The notes under the pieces were generated by a model, which searched no databases, had not been told where the DNA came from, and worked only from the letters and a program-made list of their open reading frames with translations. Shown here piece after piece: positions 1 to 9,964 of a DNA stretch of 32,469 nt. Both the position numbers and the translations under genes were made by a program. This stretch comes from Conidiobolus incongruus B7586 (taxonomy: Eukaryota > Entomophthoromycota > Entomophthoromycetes > Entomophthorales > Conidiobolaceae): the NCBI GenBank assembly GCA_000697335.1, contig JNEM01015829.1, positions 1 through 32,469 on the forward strand, written 5' to 3'. Position 1 is the stretch's first letter. Each line of letters starts with the position of its first letter.

Positions 1-239
1 TTTAATCTTCATAAATAAATTAATTAATGATCAATTATTTTATTATATTATTTCTATTTAATATTCTTATTCTAAAATCAACTAACTTATTCTTTTTTAC
101 CATAATTTTAGAATAAATAAAATTAAAACTTTATAAGATATTTTATATAAAAAATAAAAAAAACTAATATATTTGATTTATTTACCAGATTATAATATAT
201 ATGATAATAAATATAATATATAATTAAAAATGAAAGGCA
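1..239. other. AT-rich intergenic, no gene seen
   Basis: The sequence is almost pure A and T with dense stops in all frames. The last part (from about 180) may be a weakly alignable extension of the dispersed repeat that follows. No gene or RNA is recognisable. Confidence 0.6.
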
Positions 240-655
240 ATAATTTGGTTTATTACTTAAAGAACTCTGATTATAATATTGATTGAAAAAATTATATTAA
301 AGATAATTTATTATATAAATTTGTTGAATTTATCAATTTTTACTTTTAAGCCATTTTTATCAACAAAAATCCTCAATAGAAATTAATAAAAAATATCATA
401 GGTAAACTAATAAATATATTTATTTATTTTTATTTCAAAAGCTTATAATATCCATATTTTATAATAATACTCACAAAATTACTAAATTATAATAAGTATA
501 AAATATTTACTTATTATAAACCCTATTTAAAATATGTTATTTTCATTTAATTTATTGAATAACATTAATTTCCCATAATTTTATAATAAACTATTATTTA
601 AACTGGTGATTCATTATTTATTCTTTTAAAATTTAATTTTTCTAATAACTATAGA
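240..655 (-). repeat. Decayed copy of dispersed non-coding repeat (possible solo LTR)
   Basis: This stretch aligns end to end, with small gaps, to the repeat at 7535-7963. Shared anchors include the ACAAAAATC stretch near 362, AAACTAATAAA near 403, CTCACAAAA near 470, ATATTTACTTT/ATATTTACTTA near 505 and CTGGTGATTC/CTGGCGATTC near 602. Most differences read as C-to-T or G-to-A, so this copy has become much more AT-rich. It has no open frame on either strand. The family is uncertain: a solo LTR is the best guess from the ends of the other copy. It is best treated as an old fossil, clearly older or more heavily mutated than its partner. Its left boundary is vague and could lie near 180. Confidence 0.6.
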
Positions 656-3600
656 TAATAAAAATATATTTGCAAAAAATAAAACTTTTGAAAATAAATG
701 CAATTAGTATATTAAGTATTAAATTCGATTTCTTAATAAAAACAACCTTTCTTTAAATATTAAAAGTTTATCAAAAATATAATAAAAAATATATTCAAAC
801 TGTTTATTTATTTTATGAATTATATATAACCTAATTTTTAAAATTATATAATCATTCAACTTCTAAAATAATAATTTAAATAGTTAAAGATAAATCAAAT
901 CCATTTTGCAAGTGTTATATAATATAAGGAATATTTATTTGATATTAAGTTTCAATTATCAAGATAAGTCTTTTTTAATCATTATATTCTAATATCAAAA
1001 AGTATCAATAATTTAATTGGTTAATTTCAATAAAACTGAAAAATCCAGATTTTGATCAAATTTAATAAAATATTGGTTATAATATTTAATTTATCTTAAA
1101 AAGTTTTGAGTATATAATCTGAATTGAAATATACCTCCAATATTAAATATTAATAAAAATTAATTATTGAATATTTGAATTTGATATAATTTAACCAATT
1201 TTGAATCTTAATCGATTGACTCATATTTATATAAATCGATTAAGGGTCTTTATATCATGATTTCTTTTTTCAAAGTACTTCACATTTCAAAATAATAGTG
1301 AATAAATATCCAGATTCAAGGTTGAGTATATTTTTTATCCATGTTTCACTTTGAAGAACTTATAATTCTCTACTCAATTTAAAGCTTTAGATTTTAAATA
1401 TTACATAATAATAATGCTTGAAGGATTAGTTAAATTGGGCTAGGGTTTGGGATTAATACTAATTGATTTAATAAATTATTTTGTTGAATAAAACATTTAT
1501 TAGGATTTTCTTAATACCGGTAGCTTCATAAAAAATTAAATTCTTTTATAGAATTCGAGTATAAATTTACAAAATATATACAGATATATATTAATATATC
1601 CCAATCCTTGATATGGTTTATGATAATAGATAATTTAAATTAATAATTGGATGTTAAATACTATTTATAATTTTTATTTATTTTTAAGATTATAGAATAT
1701 TTAAATGATATAGTTTAAATTTATTGATAATAATTATTCTCAAAGAAAATTACTCAAATTGCACGAGTAAATGCATGAACTAAACTTATTTTTATCAACT
1801 TAGTAATATATTTGTATGATAGTCTAGTATAAGAATTAATTTAACCAAATAATTTTGAAAAATCGCCAAAATTATTTAAAAAAGCTCATTTTAACAACTA
1901 TTTTCACTTTTACACAGCTTAATTTATAACATAATATTACTAGCTGATTATAGCTCTCTGAAGATAACTATAATGAATATTTATATAAATAATCTATTAT
2001 TTATATTCATTATTATAACCTCCAATCAAGCCAATTAAAGTTTTGAGCTTGATAATTAGCCCAGAAATGGTTTAAATTGGTTTTGAAAATATTCTAAACT
2101 TTTGTATAAAATTATAACGATTCCTTATTATCACCAAATAAGAAAATAGTCCTGAAATAATATTTCACTTTCCAATCAAATATAAAAATCTTTTTATTGA
2201 TATTTTTAATTCTTTAAAAATTATTTCAAATAATTATTTATATTTTGAATATTCAAAATAATATTAAATTCTTATGATTGCTTTATTATAATGTTATATA
2301 ATATTTATTAATGATAAAAATACCATATTTTAATTTTTAAATATGATAGTTTATAAATCAATCAAAATTTATCAAATTTAGATTTAAAATCTTTTTATAC
2401 TGTGAGTTTTTATTAGATATTATTTTATATAAAATTAACATTAAAATAATTTTTAAATGTTATATTTGTTCAGAGATATAAATCAAATACTTTAAAAATT
2501 ATTTCAGATTCAATATATACAGATATTGTGAATTTTATTTTATATTTCGAAAAAATTCTGATAATTTTATTAAAAATCATTTTAATTATATAAAATTATT
2601 CAAAAAGTATTATTTTAGTATATAATTAATATATAACTATTATAAAACTCTATTGTTTATAGTTCTATTGGTTTCAGAATGGTTTGAAATGATGTTGGAC
2701 TTAGCATCATTGGAACTTATTTTTAAACAAGTAAAAATTATAAAAATAAAAATATGCTGATTTTACATACCAATTGTAAACTCAGAGAGATTTCCTTTAT
2801 TTCTACAAAAAAATAAATATATATATATTATAGGAAATTCAATTAAAATATTAGTTACATTTATTAAAGCATTATTTATTAATCTGAGCATACCTAATTT
2901 TATGACCCATATACAACAATGATTATTATCAAAATGATAAAATATTCAAACAAAATAATAATAGTTGTTGACTTTTTAAGTCCTGGTTGGAGGGGATTAT
3001 GCATATTATTAATCTCTGAGTTACCTTGATTATCTAATTTTCATAGTCAAAATAAAGTTAGATTTTATTAAGATAAATTAATTAGATAAAATTCTTAGAA
3101 TTAGTAACCAAAGTATATTCTTTTTTGATCAAAATAATAAACAAATTCAAAATATCTTTTTAGAGAAATATGAATTCTCTCATTATATTAACATCAAATT
3201 CTTACAATCCCAAATAATACTTAATAAGCAAATGCTTAATAATAAAATAATAAAATACTGATCAACTAAGTTCTTCGCAAATAACATGACAATGGTTATT
3301 TAATTATGAGTAAATTATGATATTTATTTATCCATATTTGGTAATACCCTTGATGTTAATATTGATTTAATTTGATAATTGAAACTAAATTATTAGATTT
3401 GTATTATCAATTAATTTAATATAAAAATTTTTAATTTAAAGGATAAGTTAAATATTAATATATATTTCTTGATAGTGATAAGTGATATTTTATAAAATAC
3501 AATTTATCTATATATTTTTAATTTTAAAATTTATTTCAAATAAATATCAAAAAAAACAGTTTCAAATCAGCCATTCAATTTCATCTATGAAAAAATTAAT

Positions 3601-3690
3601 ATTTTAATTTTATTCTCAAATTTTTAAATGAAATATAATTATTTTATATTTATATTTTTATTCATAATATATCAAAGGAATGTTTAACAG
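656..3690. other. Long AT-rich gene-free spacer
   Basis: No open frame resembling a gene was found in about 3 kb. Two hairpin-forming inverted repeats stand out: TTAATCGATT / AATCGATTAA with a 16-nt loop near 1208-1243, and an AT-rich hairpin at about 1971-2014. A slightly less AT-rich patch lies near 2975-3000. Nothing in it matches a recognisable protein. Confidence 0.6.
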
Positions 3691-4875
3691 CTATTTGAAA
3701 AAAGAGAATATAGATTTGACAGATTTAGGAAGTAGTTGTTCTTTAGCTTGTTCGAGTGCTTCATCCATTCCAGCTTTAATTAATTGAGCTTGAATCTTTT
3801 TCAAGTCAATTTGTTTACAGTCTTGTTTCACATTTGCCCAATTAGTATTAGTAGCGAAATCGATTAATGAAAGCCCAAGCCCAGAGTTTTTAACTTCTTC
3901 GAGGTCTGCATAATAATCTTCAGTGACATCTTCAGGAAGATCTAAGAGTTCAAGGGATGAAAGTAGAGCAGTATTCTTCAACGAGTTGGTTAATGTCCAA
4001 TCATCCAAAATATGAATCAAATCCGTCTTTGCAATGATTTTCATCACTAAGCTATCTGGTTCTGGCAGGTATGATTCAATTATTTCTGCTGATCTTTCTT
4101 TGCTAAAAGGCTTAGGATGATCAGGTTTTAACAGCTCTTTAAGAATTTCAATATTATCATCGGGATACTCTTTGTGTTCATCCTGGGTATCAACAAAGTA
4201 TGAGTGAATTTTTCCAACGGTGTTGGAAACCATGCCTTTCTTCATACATCGTTCATAGGAATCATATGCAGAGACTATTGCCTTCAAATAATTTCGTTTA
4301 TTCCATGAGTAGGCAAATGGCTGTACTGCATGTGATAGACAAAGAGAATCCAGATTGACATAAGGATGGACTGAATCACTCACCAATTTCCAATGGGAAT
4401 CAATGGTTCCTTTAACATTATCTAGTATACTTTCGTCTTTATTAGCTGACTCTTGAATCGATTGATTTAAAGTTTCTACTTGGTTTGACATTGATTTAAC
4501 AGCAGAACCTAAAAGCGGTACTTCACCAAATGTTTCTCCCACATTTTGAGCTATAGAGGCCATTGGGCTCGTTACATAACTCAATACATTAAAAAAACCG
4601 GGATTCGTAGGATTTCCTGGGCTGGAAGGTAATCCAGGAGCTGCAGGAACCATAGGATAAGATGGTGAATTCGGCAATATTGGTTCAGATGGGTTGGAAG
4701 GTGCATTAGGCGCGACTGGTTGTACTGGCTTCAAAGGAGGTATTGGTATCGATGGTTTATTGGGCATATTCGGATATTGTGGAAATCCAGCATTCCCTGG
4801 AGGTGCTGGATGATGACCTGCAATTGATCCAATTAAACAAACAATTATAAAGTAGTATTTACTATCGGTAATCAT
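3691..4875 (-). CDS. Secreted proline-rich protein, paralog A
   Basis: This is an intact single-exon gene of about 394 residues; the family was not recognised. The start is the ATG at 4875, not the one three codons upstream, because it gives the same 21-residue leader length to Gly-His as paralog B at 5956-7152. A hydrophobic signal peptide ends near IGSIAGH. It is followed by a Pro-rich head (about residues 22-95, PxxP and NPS/NPT spacing), then an amphipathic Ser/Asn/Val-rich stretch. A C-terminal domain of about 215 residues begins at LDSLC and contains PDDNIE, HPKPFSKE and a C-terminal PKSVKSI motif. Two cysteines (LDSLC, and about 35 residues on) are shared with paralog B and could pair. 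It is probably secreted or cell-surface. The body is more AT-rich than B, but the head is almost identical in DNA to B, which suggests gene conversion. Confidence 0.85.
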   Translation of the reverse strand: MITDSKYYFIIVCLIGSIAGHHPAPPGNAGFPQYPNMPNKPSIPIPPLKPVQPVAPNAPSNPSEPILPNSPSYPMVPAAPGLPSSPGNPTNPGFFNVLSYVTSPMASIAQNVGETFGEVPLLGSAVKSMSNQVETLNQSIQESANKDESILDNVKGTIDSHWKLVSDSVHPYVNLDSLCLSHAVQPFAYSWNKRNYLKAIVSAYDSYERCMKKGMVSNTVGKIHSYFVDTQDEHKEYPDDNIEILKELLKPDHPKPFSKERSAEIIESYLPEPDSLVMKIIAKTDLIHILDDWTLTNSLKNTALLSSLELLDLPEDVTEDYYADLEEVKNSGLGLSLIDFATNTNWANVKQDCKQIDLKKIQAQLIKAGMDEALEQAKEQLLPKSVKSIFSFFK

Positions 4876-4963
4876 ATTAAGCAATCGATATTCAATAATA
4901 AATTAATCAAAAATTGATATAAGCTGATTGAAAAAAATTATTATTTTGAATATCGATTACTTG

Positions 4964-5047
4964 TATATAAACTAACAAAAACTTTTGATTGTTACTATTT
5001 GAATCAAATTATGGCTCAGTATCAAAATAGTAAAATTTCAAGGTGTT
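4964..5047 (-). promoter_or_regulatory. Probable promoter of paralog A
   Basis: A TATA box (TTATATA on the minus strand, 4964-4970) lies about 90 bp upstream of the ATG at 4875. Upstream of it, at about 5001-5021, is ACTGAGCCATAATTTGATTC. Further up is a block reading CCTTGAAATTTTACTA (about 5028-5043). Both upstream blocks recur in front of paralog B, in the same order and spacing, so the duplication carried the promoter with it. The role is inferred from conservation and position. Confidence 0.55.
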
Positions 5048-5955
5048 GATCTTTACAAATTTGTTTCAAATAAAAATAAATTGAAACTCAATATTCAAAT
5101 TTATATTTACAATTGATATTTTTTTTCAATCATATTTAAATTTTGAAAAATTCTATTTTTTCATTATTATAAATATTTTTAGGTATATAATATTATAATA
5201 CTATACCCACATAAATATCTTTCATTCGATCTAGTTTATAATATTAGGGAAATCCAGATATAAATAAATATTTAATATATTCAAATAATTTTTCTTTTTT
5301 ATTAATATCACAATTATTAACTATATAGATTAATAATGATTTTTTTCAATATAAAATTTTAATTTTTTTAATTAGATATTAATTATTTCCAAAATTTGGA
5401 ATTAAAAATTTCTAGGTGCTTTTTTTAAAATTTATGGAACAAGAAAAAGTGTGTAACATTATCTCATTAGAATTTATTAACACATTCATTTTATTTTTTT
5501 AAAATTAACTTAAGATAATAAGATTTTGATATTGAAAGAAAAAAATATTTTAAAAATTTTAAAATTCATAAAATTTTGAAAAAATATTAAATTCAATATA
5601 ATATAAATTTGAAAAAAAATATAAAAGATATTTTATTTAAATATTTTAGTATTATAAATCAACAATCTAACACATTTTATTATTATTTCAAATCCAATTT
5701 AATAATAAAGTAACTTTGTTTATGTATTTTTTATCAAAATTCTAATTACTATAGTTCCAATTTTATGAAAAAAATTTTAAACAATTTTGAAACAAAAAGA
5801 CTATTAGAAGAATTTCAAATTTGATAACCCATTGGATATTTTAATTTTAATAATCAAAAGATGCAGATTATTTGTTATATCCACACATTTATTAATTTAT
5901 ATTCAACTATATTTTTATTGATGGAATGGTAATGTTGATGGAGCGTTAGATATTA
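5048..5955. other. AT-rich spacer between the two paralogs
   Basis: About 900 bp of A/T runs with no open frame and no similarity noticed to other parts of the window. It must hold the transcription end of paralog B at its right side, but no clear signal can be singled out in this composition. Confidence 0.5.
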
Positions 5956-7152
5956 TTAAAACCAAGAAGTGAATGATAATATCGATTTAACAGATTTGGG
6001 AACGAGTTTAACTGAGGCCTGTTCGAGAGCCGCGTCAGTTGCAGCTTTTACAAGCTGCGACTGTAGCTTGGACAAGTCGAGATCTTTGAAATCTTGGATG
6101 ACTTGGTCCCAGTTGGTCTTGGTAGCGAACTCCAGTAGAGACACGCCTAATCCAGAGTCTTTGAGCTCTTCGAAGTCGGCTTCGTAGTCTTCCATGTAGT
6201 TTTCCGGTAGTTCGAACTCCATAATGGAGGATATGAGTGGGGTGGTCTTTAGCGCGGTGATGAGTGTTCCATGCTCCAACAAATTGCCTAAATCTGTCTT
6301 ACTAATTACCTTCCAAATGAAGTTATCTTCGTCAGGGTAGTAGGATTCTACTATTTCCTGAGATTTTTCCTTGCTGAAAGGTTTGGGATGCTCGGATGCA
6401 AGCAACATTTCCAAAGCTTCGATATTGTCGTCTGGAATTTCCTGGATTCCTTTTCTCTTCGCACCCAGGTAGTGGCCGAGATTTCCAACTGTATTGGTCA
6501 GCAAACTCTCCTTTTTGCATAGGTTAAACTCATCTTTAGCAGACAGAACTGCTTTAACATAGTTGCCTCGCCTGTAGTTTACGATCAATGGGGTGATTGC
6601 CTTCGAGCCACAGAGCGAATCCAGGTCCACGGGAAGTTGAGTGGTGTTTGTAACCGTTTTCACTGCTGAATCCAGAGTACCTGTAACAGTTTTCAACAAA
6701 TCCACTACAGTTTCCGTAGTAGTACCGTTGTTAATGGATTCATTTAGGTTGTCCACACCGTCAGTAATTGCCCTCACCGTTGAACCTAGTACAGGAACAT
6801 AATCGGCAGCCTCTCCTAACTTATGGGTCACAGCGGATAATGGAGATGTTAGATAGCCCAATGGCCTCAGTAAACCAGGTTCCATTGGATTGTTTGGATT
6901 GGCAGGACTTTGAGGAGACATTGGATTCATAGGATTAGAAGGTGAATTCGGCAATATTGGTTCAGATGGGTTGGAAGGTGCATTAGGCGCGACTGGTTGT
7001 ATTGGCTTCAAAGGAGGTATTGGTATCGATGGCTTATTGGGCATATTCGGATACTGTGGAAATCCAGCATTCTCTGGAGGTGCTGGAAAATGACCTGCAA
7101 TAGATCCTATTATACTTAGTATTATAAACTTACTTTGAATATTAAAAATCAT
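5956..7152 (-). CDS. Secreted proline-rich protein, paralog B
   Basis: An intact single-exon gene of 398 residues, tandem paralog of 3691-4875 in the same orientation. The order of parts is the same: signal peptide (MIFNIQSKFIILSIIGSIAG), Pro-rich head with more PMNP/NPNNP units than A, a Val/Thr/Asn-rich linker (TVTGTLDSAVKTVTN), then the C-terminal domain from LDSLC to the end. About half of the C-terminal residues match A, including PDDNIE, HPKPFSKE, DSGLGxSL, FATxTNW and PKSVKSI. Cysteines at LDSLC and NLC match those of A; the third mature cysteine of A is absent. The coding sequence is visibly richer in G and C than A and than its surroundings, so it has kept its composition better. The family was not recognised; a secreted or wall-associated role is inference. 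Confidence 0.87.
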   Translation of the reverse strand: MIFNIQSKFIILSIIGSIAGHFPAPPENAGFPQYPNMPNKPSIPIPPLKPIQPVAPNAPSNPSEPILPNSPSNPMNPMSPQSPANPNNPMEPGLLRPLGYLTSPLSAVTHKLGEAADYVPVLGSTVRAITDGVDNLNESINNGTTTETVVDLLKTVTGTLDSAVKTVTNTTQLPVDLDSLCGSKAITPLIVNYRRGNYVKAVLSAKDEFNLCKKESLLTNTVGNLGHYLGAKRKGIQEIPDDNIEALEMLLASEHPKPFSKEKSQEIVESYYPDEDNFIWKVISKTDLGNLLEHGTLITALKTTPLISSIMEFELPENYMEDYEADFEELKDSGLGVSLLEFATKTNWDQVIQDFKDLDLSKLQSQLVKAATDAALEQASVKLVPKSVKSILSFTSWF

Positions 7153-7221
7153 ATTAAATATTAAATAATTCGAAAATATTCAAATTCATAGAATAAAATT
7201 AATTATAGATTTAATAGCTGG

Positions 7222-7300
7222 TATATAAATGACTGAGTATGTAGTTGCGTCAAACTGAATCCAATAATGGCTTAGTCAAGTAGTAAAATTTCGAGGCGTT
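7222..7300 (-). promoter_or_regulatory. Probable promoter of paralog B
   Basis: A TATA box (ATTTATATA on the minus strand, 7222-7230) lies about 70 bp upstream of the ATG. ACTAAGCCATTATTGGATTC spans about 7256-7276 and a CCTCGAAATTTTACTA block follows at about 7281-7297. Both correspond closely to the blocks in front of paralog A. The first element also has a relative in front of the small secreted gene at 9254. Confidence 0.55.
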
Positions 7301-7534
7301 CACATTTTACTGAACTTTTGAATTTTATTAAATTCTTGCTGGCTGATTTTATTGAATTATATATCATATTAATTTAATTTGTTGAATTGAGTTTTAATAA
7401 CTATTTTATTATACCTCAAAAATTTAATTATTATAAGGTGAATCAAAGTTTAAGTTGTGGTAAATCTAACCAGAACCAAATTTGAATTAGACTCTAAATC
7501 AATTTTAATGAGAGTACTATCAAGGTATTGATGG

Positions 7535-7963
7535 AGAATAATCCTGTCAATTACTCAAGAAACTCCGATTACCGCAGGATTCGAGAAGTCACATTGGAGA
7601 TATCACATCCCATGAACTAGTTGATCCTATTACTTTCTGCCCGTAAGTCATTCATGTCCACAAAAATCAACAATGGAACCTAATATAAGATTATCATAAG
7701 CAAACTAATAAACATATCTTCTATCTTCATTTTCAAAAGTATACAGTCTCTAAGTTTTTCTCGTAACCCTCACAAAAGTGTTGAGTCGTGACGAGCGTGA
7801 GATATTTACTTTATTCGGAGAACCTGATTCATAGCAAATCATTTTCACCTACTTTGGTGAACCCCAATAATTTCCCTTAATTACGTGGTAATTTATCGTT
7901 TACCACTGGCGATTCCCCGTTTAAGCTCGTAAAACCCATTGTTGTCAGCGTTAACCCCCGACA
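7535..7963 (-). repeat. Well-preserved copy of dispersed non-coding repeat (possible solo LTR)
   Basis: This block has much more G, C and CpG than the surrounding DNA and no open frame on either strand. It is homologous throughout to the decayed copy at about 240-655. Read on the minus strand it begins TGTCGGGGGTTAACGCTGAC, a TG...-type end like that of many LTRs. It contains an AATAAAG polyadenylation-like signal about 165 nt in. The other end is not resolved; weak similarity between the copies continues to about 7445. No internal retroelement region adjoins it, so a solo LTR is the favoured reading; a non-coding SINE-like repeat is the alternative. Its base composition suggests a recent insertion or escape from the decay seen in its partner. 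Confidence 0.55.
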
Positions 7964-9179
7964 GTATTATCATATAATATACTTATATTTAAATACTTGA
8001 GAAATAGCAAAAATTGTATTTAGGTTCATAGAAATAATAGAAAATAATATATACTATAGCTTTTCGGCATTATAGCAATAAGACAAGTTAGGTGCAAATC
8101 AATTTTCAAGTATTAATTATATCTATAGAGCAATTTTTTACGTTCTCTTGATTGTCTTAAGGATACTAAAATATTTTTCATTTTTCTGATAGTTTTAGTT
8201 AAATTGCCATCATAGCTAATTAAAAAATTAATTTAGTAAGTTGATTGGATTGGGATGATATCATGCAAATCTTTTTGTGAAACATATTTTTATCATATAA
8301 AAATAAGATCGAAAGAAGTAATGATTTGATCATAAAAATATTGTTAATAATTTTTTTGATATTACCAAGGATTTCAAATATTATTTGAACTAAGATGATC
8401 TATTTGTACAATATTCTAATTAATTTATTTTTGATAGTTATCATAATTATACCGAGTGTCCAATATTTAATAAAATATTATAATAATAAGATTATTTAAC
8501 ATCTATAAGAAACTTTTTAATTTTATCATCAAATTGTTCAGGACGCTATAAATTAAATGAATACTAAATTTATCCTTACCTTTGAAAAAAATGAAGGATT
8601 GGAATAGAAATAATGGTAATATAATAATAATATTAATTTTCTTAATAGATTTTATAACTATTAAATAATTTAATTAATTTATCGATTAAACACAAAAAAG
8701 AGAGATGATCACAATGATCATATTGATTATAATATATAATGGGTTTATTATACATTGAGTTAATAATAAATAAAAATATTAACAACTATATTACACTAAT
8801 TTAATTATAAATGGCTATATAATTCAAAGATGATATTTTAATTTGAATTGAAAGATTTGAATTTTGAATACTATTTTAAATTGTTTTATATATTGGTCAA
8901 CTTATCAATCTGATGAAATCTACAATAATAATTGTTTTCTGAACAAAATTAACTGAATGTTTAAATCATTATCCATCTAAACACTATCTCACAAAACCCT
9001 AAAAATTGCAAATATTGACAACTTTCCATCAATGTTAGATATGTTAGATATGTTACACATTTTATACTCAGATGACACATTTGACAGTTTAATCAAATAT
9101 ATAGATCTTTAAGACGATGATGAATTATTCACAAATTAGTCGCACCCCATTTGGACAAATTCTCAAAATACTGAAGGAG
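7964..9179. other. AT-rich spacer
   Basis: No convincing gene in about 1.2 kb. Small direct repetition (ATGTTAGATATGTTAGATATGTTA near 9033, described not as a gene) and a short, less AT-rich patch at about 9120-9200, just upstream of the small secreted gene, are the only distinctive points. Confidence 0.5.
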
Positions 9180-9215
9180 GACTAAGCCACAAAATTCAGA
9201 TTTGATATAATAAAA
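9180..9215 (+). promoter_or_regulatory. Probable promoter of the small secreted peptide gene
   Basis: ACTAAGCCAC followed by AAAATTCAGATTTGATATAA lies 40-75 bp upstream of the ATG at 9254. It resembles the ACTAAGCCA...ATTCAGTTTGA element of paralog B with a 3-nt gap. It runs straight into a TATA-like TATAATAAAA (9206-9215). The match is short but lies in the right orientation and position. Confidence 0.4.
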
Positions 9216-9253
9216 CGAATAATGTAAAGTAATAGTCTTTTATTTAAATTATT

Positions 9254-9445
9254 ATGAAATCAACAATCAATAAATTAATATTAATATTGCTGTATACTCT
9301 GTGTATATTGGGTTTACCTACCTCAGACAGTATTGAGAATAATGATTCAATAGCTTTGAAAGTAATTGAGCAATTACTTGAATTTCCTCAAGATTTTTCG
9401 ACAGATTGGATATATAACTTGTTACCCTATGGTCTAGGTCCTTAA
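9254..9445 (+). CDS. Small secreted peptide, 63 residues
   Basis: A short open frame with a good N-terminal signal peptide (MKSTINKLILILLYTLCILG, cleavage probably near Gly-Leu-Pro). A mature part of about 42 residues follows; it is acidic, has no cysteine, and ends IYNLLPYGLGP. No family was recognised. Support for a real gene comes from the signal peptide, a local rise in non-A/T bases, a TATA-like box about 45 bp upstream, and an upstream element shared with the two secreted paralogs at 3691-7152. It could be the first exon of a longer gene, but no clear GT donor and continuing frame were found downstream, where an (AT)n tract begins at about 9460. A chance frame cannot be excluded. Confidence 0.5.
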   Translation: MKSTINKLILILLYTLCILGLPTSDSIENNDSIALKVIEQLLEFPQDFSTDWIYNLLPYGLGP

Positions 9446-9964
9446 TAACTATTAAACTCCATATTATATATATATATATATATATCTTTATACTTGAATA
9501 TCTTAATAAATAGGTTTTTTCTAATAAATTTTAGTTGAGATAGTAAAGATTATGGAAAAGATTTGAATCTATAACCCTATCAAAATATCTCGAATTCAAT
9601 GTTTAGATATATTTTTTTTTATTTCTATATAATTTATTAACCAGAATACCAACTATACCATTTTGAATCTATAGTAAGTTATACACAGCTCTAAATATCA
9701 AACAAATATTAATATATTCAATATCACTAATTATTTAAAATTTGGACAATCAAATTAAACAGTAAAAAATATTATTATTAATTCTTTCAAATTAATGTTT
9801 AAAGAAAAATATGAAAAAATAATAGGTCATATATTTAAAACTACTTCTTTTAAATTATCTATGTTCATTATATTTGTTTAGAACAATATAATCTTTTTTT
9901 TACAAAATATTTAATGAAAATATAATTTTTTTATATATTTATAAATTAATGACTATAGTTTATA
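9446..9964. other. AT-rich spacer with (AT)n tract
   Basis: Begins with an (AT)n microsatellite of about 22 bp at 9462-9485, then A/T runs without an open frame. No feature is recognised up to the mariner copy. Confidence 0.5.

Noticed and set aside
1208-1243. Perfect 10-bp inverted repeat TTAATCGATT / AATCGATTAA
   Set aside because: Contains the short palindrome ATCGAT and lies far from any gene; could be chance, so it is only noted.
1439-1453. GGCTAGGGTTTGGG, telomere-like
   Set aside because: A single unit without tandem repetition; not a telomere or an interstitial telomeric tract.
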